Source: Elusimicrobia bacterium GWC2_61_19
Lineage (GTDB): Bacteria; Elusimicrobiota; Elusimicrobia; Elusimicrobiales; UBA9959
DNA length: 54,283 nucleotides
Assembly: GCA_001799795.1 (NCBI GenBank)
Contig: MGUD01000019.1
Location: 1 to 54,283 of the forward strand
Reading direction: 5' to 3'
The translations under genes and the position numbers were made by a program. Shown piece by piece: positions 18,180 through 27,673 of the stretch (its first letter is position 1; the number at the start of each line of letters is the position of its first letter). The notes below the pieces were generated by a model, which was not told the origin of the DNA, searched no databases, and saw nothing but the letters and a program-made list of their open reading frames with translations.

Positions 18180-18877
18180 AAGCCATGATCTTTGCCGCGG
18201 GGCTGGGCACGCGCCTGCGCCCGCTCACCTACGAGCTCCCCAAGGCGCTGCTGGACGTGAACGGCGCGCCCCTGCTGGAGCTGGTTATGCGGCGCCTGGC
18301 CGCCGCCGGGGTGAAAGAATTCGTGGTGAACACCCACCATTTCCACGAAAAGATAGAGGCCTTCCTGCGCGCGAAGGATAATTTCGGGCTGAAGGTGGAA
18401 ATTTCCCGCGAGGCGGCTTTCCCGCTGGAGACCGGCGGCGGGCTGAAAAAAGCGGCGGCTTTTTTCAGCGACGGGACGCCTTTTTTCGCCTATAACGCCG
18501 ACGTCTATTCCGAAATGGACCTGGGCGCGCTTTACGCGGCGCATCTGGCCTCGGGCGCGCTGGTTACGCTAGCCGTGCGCGAGCGCCCGTCGAAGCGGCG
18601 TTTGCTTTTCGACGCGCGGATGGACCTGAAGGGGCGGGAAGGGGAAACGGCCGCCGCCGGGCTCAAGCCCTTCGCTTTCAGCGGCATCCAGGTCATCTCG
18701 CCAAGTATCTTTTCCGAGATCAGCGAGGAGGGGGTGTTCTCCGTCACCGGTGTCTACCTGCGCCTGGCCGCCGCGGGCAGGAAAATAAAAGGTTTCGAGG
18801 ACAGGTCCCCGTACTGGAGCGATATCGGCGACCCCGAGCGGCTCGAGGCCGTGCGTAAGCGGGCAAAACAATTATGA
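18176..18877 (+). CDS. Sugar-phosphate nucleotidyltransferase, MurU-like
   Basis: [35 protein letters not shown] start overlapping upstream stop. Confidence 0.85.
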   Translation: MKAMIFAAGLGTRLRPLTYELPKALLDVNGAPLLELVMRRLAAAGVKEFVVNTHHFHEKIEAFLRAKDNFGLKVEISREAAFPLETGGGLKKAAAFFSDGTPFFAYNADVYSEMDLGALYAAHLASGALVTLAVRERPSKRRLLFDARMDLKGREGETAAAGLKPFAFSGIQVISPSIFSEISEEGVFSVTGVYLRLAAAGRKIKGFEDRSPYWSDIGDPERLEAVRKRAKQL

Positions 18878-19287
18878 AACTTAAAGAACTGATGCGGGTG
18901 CTGATAAACGAAGAAATGCTGGACGTCAACGTCTACGCCGAGGAGGCGGAGCTCTTTGGCGCCGACCCGAAGCACGGCAAGGAAATAAAGGCGCTGTTCT
19001 CCGGCCTTGCCGAGGAGAAAAAAGCCCGCCTGAAAGAGATCGGGCGCATCTCCAAAGGCGGCACCGGTTTCCGCCAGCGCAAGACGGAAACGTCCCGCTC
19101 GGTAGAGGCCGCCCTGCGCCTGCACATTACGCGCGCCCAGACCGGCATCCGTCTCTACACGGAGCTGATAATCCTCCTGAAAAAACCGGAATTCAAGGAG
19201 AACATAGCCGCCATGTGCACGGCCGAACGCCGCACGCTCGCCGCGCTGAAAAAACTTCAGCTAAGCATAAAGGGCGGAAAAGCGTAA
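18874..19287 (+). CDS. Hypothetical four-helix/ferritin-like protein
   Basis: All-helical 137 aa; overlaps MurU-like gene. Confidence 0.5.
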   Translation: MKLKELMRVLINEEMLDVNVYAEEAELFGADPKHGKEIKALFSGLAEEKKARLKEIGRISKGGTGFRQRKTETSRSVEAALRLHITRAQTGIRLYTELIILLKKPEFKENIAAMCTAERRTLAALKKLQLSIKGGKA

Positions 19288-19290
19288 CGC

Positions 19291-19749
19291 ATGATCGCTT
19301 CCGACCTCGAAACTGTCGGCCGGCAGGCCGTGCCGTCGCCCGGTATCGAAAAGGCCCTGGCATTTCTGCGCCGGCCGGACGTGCGGGCCCTGCCCGACGG
19401 GAAATATGAGATAGACGGGGAGCGCGTCTTCGCCATCGTGCAGCGCTATGAGACCGCGGCGCCGGCCCGGCCCCGCTACGAAGCGCACAGGAAATATATA
19501 GACCTGCAGTTCATCGCCGCCGGCGCCGAAGTTATCGGCTGGGCGCCGCTGGGCCTGCTGGCCGTCACGGAGCCCTACGACGCGGCTAAGGATATCTGTT
19601 TCGGCGCGGTCCCCGCGGGTAAGGACGCCGCCGTCCGCCTGGGGGCCGGCCAGCTGGCGGTGCTCTATCCGGAAGACGCCCACGCGCCCAGGCTGGCCGC
19701 GGGGGCGCCCGGCCCGGTCACAAAGATAGTGGTTAAAGTTCTGGTGTAG
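19291..19749 (+). CDS. YhcH/YjgK/YiaL-family (NanQ anomerase-like) protein
   Basis: AHRKYIDLQFIAAGAEVIGWAPL; CFGAVPAGKDAAVRLGAGQLAVLYPEDAHAP. Confidence 0.8.
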   Translation: MIASDLETVGRQAVPSPGIEKALAFLRRPDVRALPDGKYEIDGERVFAIVQRYETAAPARPRYEAHRKYIDLQFIAAGAEVIGWAPLGLLAVTEPYDAAKDICFGAVPAGKDAAVRLGAGQLAVLYPEDAHAPRLAAGAPGPVTKIVVKVLV

Positions 19750-19769
19750 GTCCGCCCGCGCGAAATTTT

Positions 19770-20546
19770 ATGGCAAAACAAAAAATAGCCGACGGCTCCG
19801 AGGTTTACTGGGACGGAGCCCAGTATGACGCCTTCAACCAGCCCTACGCGGACGACATGAAGTTCCTGCTGGCCGAGGCGAAAAAGGCCCGCGGGCCCGT
19901 GCTGGAGCTGGCCTGCGGCACCGGCCGCCTGACTATTCCTTTAAAGAGGGCCGGTATAGATATCACCGGTTTGGACCTCGCGGCCCCGATGCTCGCACAG
20001 GCCAGGGGCAAGGCCGCCGAGGCCGGTGTGAAAGTGAATTTTGTGCGCGGGGACGCCCGCAATTTCCGGCTCGGGCGGCGGTTCAAGCTGATATTCATGG
20101 CTTTCAACTCCCTGCAGCATATCGGCCGCCGCCAGGACCTTGAGGCCCTTTTTTTCTGCGTTTCCAGGCATCTGGCCCCGGGGGGGCGGTTCATTTTCGA
20201 CGTTTTCAACCCGAATCCGCACTGCCTGGTGCGCGACTGCGACGAACTGCTGCCGGTGGCTTATTATCAGGACCCCGCCGGCGGGGGCAAAATGCTCGTC
20301 AACGAACAATATTCCTATGACAGGGCGGCCCAGGTTTCGCGCCTGACCTGGCATTACAGGCGTGAAAAAGACGGGAAAACGCTTAAAAAAAGCCTTAATC
20401 TGCGGTGTTTTTACCCAGAGGAGCTGAGAGCGCTGGTCCATTACAACGGTTTTAAGGTCCTGGCCAGGTACGGGGACTTTGAGCGGGGGGCGTTCAGCGG
20501 TGATTCCCTGAAACAGGTGCTGGTTTGCGCCCCGCGGGCTAAATAG
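19770..20546 (+). CDS. Class I SAM-dependent methyltransferase
   Basis: VLELACGTGRLTIPLKRAGIDITGLDLAAPMLAQAR. Confidence 0.9.
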   Translation: MAKQKIADGSEVYWDGAQYDAFNQPYADDMKFLLAEAKKARGPVLELACGTGRLTIPLKRAGIDITGLDLAAPMLAQARGKAAEAGVKVNFVRGDARNFRLGRRFKLIFMAFNSLQHIGRRQDLEALFFCVSRHLAPGGRFIFDVFNPNPHCLVRDCDELLPVAYYQDPAGGGKMLVNEQYSYDRAAQVSRLTWHYRREKDGKTLKKSLNLRCFYPEELRALVHYNGFKVLARYGDFERGAFSGDSLKQVLVCAPRAK

Positions 20547-20584
20547 TTGAAACTCCGGCCTAAATTTGGTATCCTAAACCTACT

Positions 20585-20893
20585 ATGAACACTTATGAGT
20601 TAATGTTGATCATCAACCCCCAGCTTTCAGACGCCGAGATCGCTGAGGCCGTGGAAAAGGCCAAGAAGATCCTGACCGACGAGAAAGCGGAAGTCCTTGC
20701 CGAAGACAGGCTGGGCCGCAAAAAATTCTCTCACGCCGTGGGCAAGAACCGCGACGGCTTCTACATTTACATGAAGGTCAAAGCCGCTCCCGAGAGCGTG
20801 AAGGCCATAAACCACAGCCTGAACCTGCAGGAAACCGTCCTGCGCGCCATGATGATGAAGGCGTCGGCGGAGCAGCCCGTTAAGAAAGCCTAA
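20585..20893 (+). CDS. rpsF: 30S ribosomal protein S6
   Basis: MNTYELMLIINPQLSDAE; gene order with ssb, rpsR, rplI. Confidence 0.95.
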   Translation: MNTYELMLIINPQLSDAEIAEAVEKAKKILTDEKAEVLAEDRLGRKKFSHAVGKNRDGFYIYMKVKAAPESVKAINHSLNLQETVLRAMMMKASAEQPVKKA

Positions 20894-20910
20894 GGGCCCG
20901 CGAGGGGATC

Positions 20911-21357
20911 ATGGATATCCGTATTCCCGAGCTCAACCAGGTCCTTATCGCCGGCAGGCTGACGCGCGATCCCGAACTGCGCTTCACCCAGAAAGGCCTT
21001 GGAGTAGCTTCCTTTTCGCTGGCCGCCAACCGGCCGCACAAAGATCCGGTCTCCGGGGAATGGAAAGACGACACGACTTTCATTTCCGTGAACGTTTGGG
21101 GCGAGGCCGCCGAGCGCTGCAAGGATAAGTTGAAGAAAGGCAGCCCGGTCATGGTGGAAGGCCGCCTGGTTAATTCGGAGTATACCGATAGATCCGGCCA
21201 GAAGCGCAAAGAGATAAAGATAAACGCCCGCAGGGTCCAGTCCCTGGCCAAAAGCGGGACCGACGCAGGCGAAGCGCCCCCGCCCCGAGAGGCGGAGGAG
21301 AAACCCGAAGCGGAGCCGCGAAGCGACGCCAACGGCATAGAAGAAGTACCGTTTTAA
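20911..21357 (+). CDS. ssb: Single-stranded DNA-binding protein
   Basis: NQVLIAGRLTRDPELRFTQKGLGVASFSLAANR; acidic tail EEVPF. Confidence 0.95.
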   Translation: MDIRIPELNQVLIAGRLTRDPELRFTQKGLGVASFSLAANRPHKDPVSGEWKDDTTFISVNVWGEAAERCKDKLKKGSPVMVEGRLVNSEYTDRSGQKRKEIKINARRVQSLAKSGTDAGEAPPPREAEEKPEAEPRSDANGIEEVPF

Positions 21358-21379
21358 AACTAGCGCAGGAGCAAAAACT

Positions 21380-21706
21380 ATGGAGAACAAAGAAACAACC
21401 CCCGCCGTTCAGCCCGCAGCCGCACCCCGGCCCATGGGCGCACCCCCCATGCACCGCGACTCGGCCGGCCCCCGCCGCCCCGGCGGTCCCCGCAGGTTCG
21501 CCCCGCGCCGCAAGGTGTGCAGGCTCTGCGCCGAGCACATAGACCTGGTGGACTACAAACAGGCGCAGATCGTAAAGACCTTCTGCACCGACACCGGCAA
21601 GATCCTTTCCCGCCGCATCACCGGCGCCTGCGCCAAGCATCAGCGCCAGATAATGAGGGCGGTAAAGATCAACCGCAACCTGTCCCTCATGTCCTACAGC
21701 GGCTGA
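21380..21706 (+). CDS. rpsR: 30S ribosomal protein S18 with N-terminal Pro-rich extension
   Basis: RRKVCRLCAEHIDLVDYKQAQIVKTFCTDTGKILSRRITGACAKHQRQIMRAVKINRNLSLMSY. Confidence 0.95.
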   Translation: MENKETTPAVQPAAAPRPMGAPPMHRDSAGPRRPGGPRRFAPRRKVCRLCAEHIDLVDYKQAQIVKTFCTDTGKILSRRITGACAKHQRQIMRAVKINRNLSLMSYSG

Positions 21707-21740
21707 TCGCCGTCCCATAAACCAGTACTGGAGCTTTAAA

Positions 21741-22190
21741 ATGAAAGTCATACTTAAGAAAGACATCCTTAACCTCGGCCGTTCCGGCGAAATAAAGACC
21801 GTGAAAGACGGCTATGCCCGCAACTTCCTGATGCCCCGCGGCCTGGTGGAAACCGCCACCGGCGGCTCCCTGAAGGCCTGGAAGAACAGCGCCGAAAAGC
21901 GCGCCAAGCGCGTGGCCGCCGAGGACGGCGCCACCAACGAGCTGGCCAAACGCCTTTCCGCCATCACCCTTTCCTTCTCGCGCCCCGTCTCCGAAGACGG
22001 CGTGATGTTCGGATCGGTGGCCAAGAGCGACATCATAAAGAACCTGGCCGCCGCCGACATCGAGATCAACAAGGACATGATACGCCTGCCGGCCTCCCTG
22101 AAAGCCGTGGGCACCTTCGAAGTCGAGATCGCCCTGAAGCCGCATATAGCGGCCAAGGTGAAAGTGGCGGTTTCGGCCCAGAGCAAGTAA
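21741..22190 (+). CDS. rplI: 50S ribosomal protein L9
   Basis: MKVILKKDILNLGRSGEIKTVKDGYARNFLMPRGLV. Confidence 0.96.
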   Translation: MKVILKKDILNLGRSGEIKTVKDGYARNFLMPRGLVETATGGSLKAWKNSAEKRAKRVAAEDGATNELAKRLSAITLSFSRPVSEDGVMFGSVAKSDIIKNLAAADIEINKDMIRLPASLKAVGTFEVEIALKPHIAAKVKVAVSAQSK

Positions 22191-22258
22191 TAGTCTTCCT
22201 TAATTAACGCCCGGGTCCGGCTTCCAATGCCCGGCCCGGGTTTAACTTAGCAGGGGGC

Positions 22259-23647
22259 GTGGTTATGGCCTACAACAAAGTTCCTCCAAATTCACTCGAG
22301 GCCGAAATGGCCGTTCTCGGGGCCATGCTCATCGAGAAAGAAGTCATAGAGAGCGTCACGGAGACGCTCCTGCCCAAGAATTTCTACAGCGGCGTCCACA
22401 GCCAGATCTACGAGGCCATCCTGGACCTGCGCGCCCGCAACCTGCCGGTGGACGTGGTCACCCTGTCCGAAGAATTGAAGAAAACCGGCCGCCTGGAAGA
22501 GCTTGGCGGCCAGAAATACCTGGCCGACCTGATGGAAAAAGTTTCCACCGCGGCCCATACCCAGGCTTACGCCCAGATAGTAAAGGAAAAGTCCGTCCTG
22601 CGCGACCTCATCCGTGTCTCCACCGCCGTGGTGGAGAAGTCTTTCGAGGGGTCCGAGGAAGTGGACCGCATCCTGGATTTCGCGCAGGAGCAGGTGCTGG
22701 GCGTGGCGCAGAAGAACACGGACCACGGCTTCTCCGCGGCCTCCGACCTGGCCAAGGAAGTGCTGGACCGGATAGAAAAATATTATTCCAACCATTCCGC
22801 CATCACCGGTGTGCCCACGGGATTTAGCCGCCTCGACGACATGACCGGCGGCCTGCAGAAGTCCGACCTGATCATCCTGGCGGCCCGCCCCAGCCAGGGC
22901 AAGACCGCCATGGCCCTTAACATGGCCTACCACGCCTGCGTCGAGAAAAAGATCCCCACCGCTTTCTTTTCGCTGGAAATGAACAAGCATTCCATCATGC
23001 AGCGTATGATCTGCTCGGCCGCGCGCGCCAACCTCAGCGGCGTCAGGAACGGCCGCCTGCCCCGCGAGATCTGGCCCAGCCTCACCCGCCACACGGCGGA
23101 GGTGTCGGAATCCCCGCTTTACATCGACGACTCTCCCGGCCTGAACATCCTGGAGATCCGCAACCGCACCCGCAAGCTGATGCACCAGCTTAAGGCCGAA
23201 GGCAAGCAGCTGGGCCTGATCATCATCGACTACCTCCAGCTGATCCGCGGCGCCGGCAAGACCGAAAGCCGCCAGCAGGAAGTCTCGGAGATCTCCCGCC
23301 TGCTCAAGGACCTGGCGCGTTCGCTGGAAGTGCCGGTCATGGCGCTCTCGCAGCTTAACCGCCGCAGCGAGGACAAGGGCCGCGAGGGCAACCGCCCGCA
23401 GCTTTCCGACCTGCGCGACTCGGGCTCCATAGAGCAGGACGCCGATGTGGTGGGCCTGATCCACCGCCCCGAATATTACAACCGCACCGACCCGACCCTT
23501 AAGAATCAGGCCATCCTTATAATAGCCAAGCAGCGCAACGGCCCCGTCGGCGACGTCGAGCTGGCTTTCTTCCACGAATACACCAAGTTCGAGAACCCGG
23601 CCATGCCCGGCATTGAATCCGCGGTGCCGGAAGAGGCAGTTTTTTAA
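22259..23647 (+). CDS. dnaB: Replicative DNA helicase
   Basis: PPNSLEAEMAVLGAMLIE; DLIILAARPSQGKTAMALNMA; QLNRRSEDKGREGNRPQLSDLRDSGSIEQDADVVGLI. Confidence 0.97.
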   Translation: MVMAYNKVPPNSLEAEMAVLGAMLIEKEVIESVTETLLPKNFYSGVHSQIYEAILDLRARNLPVDVVTLSEELKKTGRLEELGGQKYLADLMEKVSTAAHTQAYAQIVKEKSVLRDLIRVSTAVVEKSFEGSEEVDRILDFAQEQVLGVAQKNTDHGFSAASDLAKEVLDRIEKYYSNHSAITGVPTGFSRLDDMTGGLQKSDLIILAARPSQGKTAMALNMAYHACVEKKIPTAFFSLEMNKHSIMQRMICSAARANLSGVRNGRLPREIWPSLTRHTAEVSESPLYIDDSPGLNILEIRNRTRKLMHQLKAEGKQLGLIIIDYLQLIRGAGKTESRQQEVSEISRLLKDLARSLEVPVMALSQLNRRSEDKGREGNRPQLSDLRDSGSIEQDADVVGLIHRPEYYNRTDPTLKNQAILIIAKQRNGPVGDVELAFFHEYTKFENPAMPGIESAVPEEAVF

Positions 23648-23657
23648 CCAGGGAGAC

Positions 23658-24758
23658 ATGGCCATAACCCTCAGGCCGACCATCGCCGAAATACGGCTTT
23701 CCGCCGTACGCAGGAACCTGCAAAAACTCAAGAAAACAGCCGCGCCCGCGCGCGTGCTTTTTGTGGTGAAGGCCAACGCCTACGGCCACGGCGCGGCCGC
23801 GCTCGCCCGGCTGGCGGAGCGCGAGGACCTCGCCTGGGGCTTCGGCGTCTCTTCGGTGGAAGAGGGGCTGGCGCTGCGCGCGGGCGGCATTATAAGCCCC
23901 GTGCTGGTGCTGGGCAGTCTTTACCCTTTTGAAAGCTTCGTGGAGGCCATCAACGCCGACCTGATGATGACCATCGCGAGCCAGGACGCCGCGCGCCAGG
24001 TGATAGAGGCCGCCCGCCGCCTGGGCAAGAAGGCCGTCTGCCATATAAAGCTGGAAACCGGCATGGGCCGCATCGGCGCGCGCAAGCCCGCCGCCCTTAA
24101 GATCTACGACGAGCTTTCCGCCTCCGGCGCGGTTTCCGTGGCCGGGGTCTATACCCATCTCTCCAGCGCCGACACCGACCCGGCCTATACGGCCGGGCAG
24201 CTCGGCTTTCTCACCGAAACGGTTTCCGCGCTGGCCGAGCGCGGGGCGCGCGGCCTCACTTTTCACGCGGCCAATTCCTGCGCCGCCGTCAACCTGCCGG
24301 CCAGCCGCCTGAACATGGTGCGCTGCGGCATAGCCGCGTACGGGCTGGCGGAAGGTTTCGAACCCGCCATGACGCTGAAGACCAGGATCGTTTTCATCAA
24401 GAACGTGCGCGAGGGCGCCTTCATCAGTTATAACAAGTCCTTCCGGGCCGACCGCCCCATGAAGATAGCCACCATTCCGGCCGGTTACGGCGACGGCTAT
24501 ATCCGCAGGTTCTCCAACAAGGCGGACGTGCTGATAGGCGGCCGGCGCTGCCGCGTGCTGGGCAACGTTACCATGGACATGACCATGGTGGACGTTACCC
24601 ATGTGAAGGACGCGGCGGTCGGGTCGGAAGCGGTGCTGCTGGGCCGCCAGGGCCGCGAGGAAATAACCGCGGCCGAACTGGCCGCCATGGCCGACACCAT
24701 CACCTATGAAATAGTCACCCTGGTCTCGGGCCGGGTGCCGAGGGTGTACGTGGAATGA
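23658..24758 (+). CDS. alr: Alanine racemase
   Basis: VLFVVKANAYGHGAAALAR; ATIPAGYGDGYIRRFSNKADVLIGGRRCRVLGNVTMDMTMVDVT. Confidence 0.95.
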   Translation: MAITLRPTIAEIRLSAVRRNLQKLKKTAAPARVLFVVKANAYGHGAAALARLAEREDLAWGFGVSSVEEGLALRAGGIISPVLVLGSLYPFESFVEAINADLMMTIASQDAARQVIEAARRLGKKAVCHIKLETGMGRIGARKPAALKIYDELSASGAVSVAGVYTHLSSADTDPAYTAGQLGFLTETVSALAERGARGLTFHAANSCAAVNLPASRLNMVRCGIAAYGLAEGFEPAMTLKTRIVFIKNVREGAFISYNKSFRADRPMKIATIPAGYGDGYIRRFSNKADVLIGGRRCRVLGNVTMDMTMVDVTHVKDAAVGSEAVLLGRQGREEITAAELAAMADTITYEIVTLVSGRVPRVYVE

Positions 24759-25543
24759 AATTTTCATTTACCGAAAAAGTAGGGCATGAGTTCATGAACC
24801 TGGCGGAAGCGCTGGGCGGCGCGGCGCTCATGCTGAAGTCCGTGGCGTTCTGGATGTTCCGGTCCAAGTTCGAGGCGAAAGAGACCGTAAAGCAGGCCGT
24901 CAAGATAGGCGTTGATTCTTTTACCGTGGTGGCGCTGACCAGCTTTTTTACCGGCATGGTGCTGGCGCTGCAGATGGGCCATTCCATGAAGAATCTTTTC
25001 AACGAGCCGATGTATATCGGCACCATGGTGGCCTTCTCGATGCTGAAAGAGCTCGGGCCGGTGCTCACTTCCATAGTGGTGGCGGGCCGCGCCGGCGCGG
25101 TGGTCACGGCGGAAATAGGCACCATGCAGGTGACCGAACAGATCGACGCGCTCTATACGCTGGGTACCAACCCGACGCGCTACCTGCTGGTGCCGCGTTA
25201 TATAGCGTTCATGATCACCCTGCCGCTGCTCACGGTGTTCGCCGATTTTATCGGCGTGCTGGGCGGCTGCATCGTGGGCATGGTAAAGCTGGGCGTCCCC
25301 ACTTCCGTCTACTACGACGATATCTTCACCTACCTCGAGGTGGGGGACTTTCTGCACGGTTTTCTCAAGACTTATTTCTTCGCTTTCATGATCGCCACGG
25401 TGTCCTGCTACAAAGGCCTTAACACCAAAGGCGGCGCGGAAGGCGTGGGCAAGTCCACCACGGAGGCGGTGGTGGTCAGCATGGTGCTGGTGATGGTGCT
25501 GGATTATTTCATAAGCGCGCTGCTGGTGGCGGTGGGGATATGA
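24755..25543 (+). CDS. mlaE: MlaE-family ABC transporter permease
   Basis: TGMVLALQMG; ELGPVLTSIVVAGRAGAVVTAEIGTMQVTEQIDALYTLGTNPTRYL. Confidence 0.93.
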   Translation: MKFSFTEKVGHEFMNLAEALGGAALMLKSVAFWMFRSKFEAKETVKQAVKIGVDSFTVVALTSFFTGMVLALQMGHSMKNLFNEPMYIGTMVAFSMLKELGPVLTSIVVAGRAGAVVTAEIGTMQVTEQIDALYTLGTNPTRYLLVPRYIAFMITLPLLTVFADFIGVLGGCIVGMVKLGVPTSVYYDDIFTYLEVGDFLHGFLKTYFFAFMIATVSCYKGLNTKGGAEGVGKSTTEAVVVSMVLVMVLDYFISALLVAVGI

Positions 25544-26280
25544 TAGAGATCAGGAACCTCGTGAAGAATTTTCCGGACCGCAAGGTTCTCGACGGGATCA
25601 GCGCCGAAATAAAGGACGGGGAGCTGTTCAGCGTTATCGGGCCTTCGGGCACCGGCAAGAGCACGTTCATAAAGTGCCTCATCCGCCTTATCAAACCCGA
25701 GGGCGGGCAGATCATCGTGGACGGGCAGGACATCGCCTCCACGTCCAGTGAATTTACCCTGGCCAAGGTGCGGCGCAGTTTCGGCTACCTGTTCCAGGAG
25801 GGGGCGCTGTTCGATTCCCTGACGGTGCTGGAGAACGTGGCGTTCGGCCTGAAATATCTTACCGACACGCCCAAAAGCGACTATCCGCGCATAGTCAAAG
25901 AAAAGCTGGCGCTGGTGGGCTTGAAGGACGTCGAGCACCTTAAACCCGCGGAGCTTTCGGTGGGCATGAAGAAACGCGTGTCTCTGGCGCGCTCGATAGC
26001 GGCCGAGCCGAAGTATATGCTTTACGACGAGCCCACCACGGGCCTGGACCCGGTCACTACCGGCATGGTCAAAGACCTGATAACCGGCATGCACGAGAAG
26101 CTGGGCATAACCACCGTGGTGGTCACGCACGACCTTAACCTGGCGCTGGAGATCTCCAGCCGGGTGGCTATGCTGACCGGCGGCAAATTCGCCGAGGTCG
26201 GGGAACCGGCCAAATTCCGCCGGTCGGAGAACGCCGCCGTAAAGGAATTCATGGAGATCTCCCACCTGTCGCGCGAGTAA
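25540..26280 (+). CDS. mlaF: MlaF-family ABC transporter ATPase
   Basis: GPSGTGKST; ELSVGMKKRVSLARSIAAEPKYMLYDEPTTGLDP. Confidence 0.93.
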   Translation: MIEIRNLVKNFPDRKVLDGISAEIKDGELFSVIGPSGTGKSTFIKCLIRLIKPEGGQIIVDGQDIASTSSEFTLAKVRRSFGYLFQEGALFDSLTVLENVAFGLKYLTDTPKSDYPRIVKEKLALVGLKDVEHLKPAELSVGMKKRVSLARSIAAEPKYMLYDEPTTGLDPVTTGMVKDLITGMHEKLGITTVVVTHDLNLALEISSRVAMLTGGKFAEVGEPAKFRRSENAAVKEFMEISHLSRE

Positions 26281-26353
26281 CCGCAAAATCACCTCCGAAT
26301 CCGCCAATCCGCGCTTTTTCTTTTAGTATAATGGATATCGTATATAGATATCA

Positions 26354-27673
26354 TTGGGTTTCGGTGTTTTAAAGGATCTCATGAACGGCGAGATGAAAGT
26401 CGGGTTATTCGTGCTGGTCGGCTCCGTCCTTTTCGGAGCGGCCCTTTTCCTGCTGGGGGATTATTCCTTCCAGAGCTATTACACCATTAAAGCCGAGTTC
26501 GCGGACGTGGCCGGCCTGCCGGATAAGGCCACCGTCAAACTGTCCGGCGTGGAAGTGGGCAAGATAAAGACCATTTACCTGAAAGACGACAAAGTGGTGG
26601 TGCAGCTCGCCATCCGCGAGGGCGTCAAGATCTACCGCGGCGCCAGGTTCGCGGTGGGCTCCACCAGCGTTATCGGCTCCAAGTTCCTGCAGGTGGACCA
26701 GGGGACGCCGGCGCTGGGCCATGTGGAAGCCGGTGAGACCGTGCGCGGCGAGGAGATAGTCCCTCTGGACAGGGCGGTGGCGCGCGCCGTGGCCAGCATG
26801 GAAGCCCTGGTCTCCGACATCCGGGGCGAGGGAAAGCTCGCCAAGAGCATGCAGGAGATCCTGGATAACCTGCGCGATATTACGGCCAACGTCAACGACC
26901 TGGTGGCCAACGGCCAGCCGCACGCCCAAAAAGCCATGGAGCGCATGGATTCCATCACCGCCAAGCTGGACGCCCTGCTCACCAAGACCGACGAGGTGGT
27001 GGGCAAGATCAACCGCGGGGACGGCGTGGCGGGAGCCCTGGTGTCGGACACCCAGATGAAGGATAACGTCAGCGCCGCCATCACCAACATGCGCGACGCC
27101 AGCGCCTCGGTAAAGGAAGCCATGGGCCGCGTGACGGGCTTCCACACCTACCTGAAGTGGGATTATAAGTACGAGCCGCTGGCCCGTTCCTCCAAGAATA
27201 ATTTCGGCCTGAAGATCTATCCCCGCGCCGGCCGCTATTACTATATCGGCGCGGCCAACCTGACGAACGTTAAGGACAGGGTGGAAGGCGTCGACTACGA
27301 GACGCTGAACACCGTGGACGCCCAGCTCGGCTGGGACGTGGGGGGCTTCGACCTCTACGCCGGCGTGCTGCACGGCTCCGGCGGCGCCGGTCTGCGCTGG
27401 AAACCTTTCTTTAATTCCAAGTGGGACCGCCTCAGCGTGATCGTGGAAGGCTCGGAATTCGGCCGCGACCGCCGCATAAAGGGCAGGAATTTCAACGATC
27501 CGCGTTACGACGCGGGTGTGGACGTGGCTATCAATAAATATGTTTCGGCGGGCGTGCGCCTTAACGACATGCTGGAGACCAAGCGCGTAAATTACACCAC
27601 GCGGCTGATCTTCGAGGATAAGGACATCTCCTATCTTTTCGGTTTCGCCACGCTCGGCTCGCTTAAAAAATGA
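26354..27673 (+). CDS. mlaD: MlaD/MCE-domain protein
   Basis: EMKVGLFVLVGSVLF...YYTIKAEFADVAGLPDKATVKLSGVEVGKIKTIYL; gene order with mlaEF. Confidence 0.88.
   Translation: MGFGVLKDLMNGEMKVGLFVLVGSVLFGAALFLLGDYSFQSYYTIKAEFADVAGLPDKATVKLSGVEVGKIKTIYLKDDKVVVQLAIREGVKIYRGARFAVGSTSVIGSKFLQVDQGTPALGHVEAGETVRGEEIVPLDRAVARAVASMEALVSDIRGEGKLAKSMQEILDNLRDITANVNDLVANGQPHAQKAMERMDSITAKLDALLTKTDEVVGKINRGDGVAGALVSDTQMKDNVSAAITNMRDASASVKEAMGRVTGFHTYLKWDYKYEPLARSSKNNFGLKIYPRAGRYYYIGAANLTNVKDRVEGVDYETLNTVDAQLGWDVGGFDLYAGVLHGSGGAGLRWKPFFNSKWDRLSVIVEGSEFGRDRRIKGRNFNDPRYDAGVDVAINKYVSAGVRLNDMLETKRVNYTTRLIFEDKDISYLFGFATLGSLKK

Noticed and set aside
22292-23776. 494-aa minus-strand ORF opposite dnaB
   Set aside because: Shadow ORF antisense to dnaB; no family motifs.
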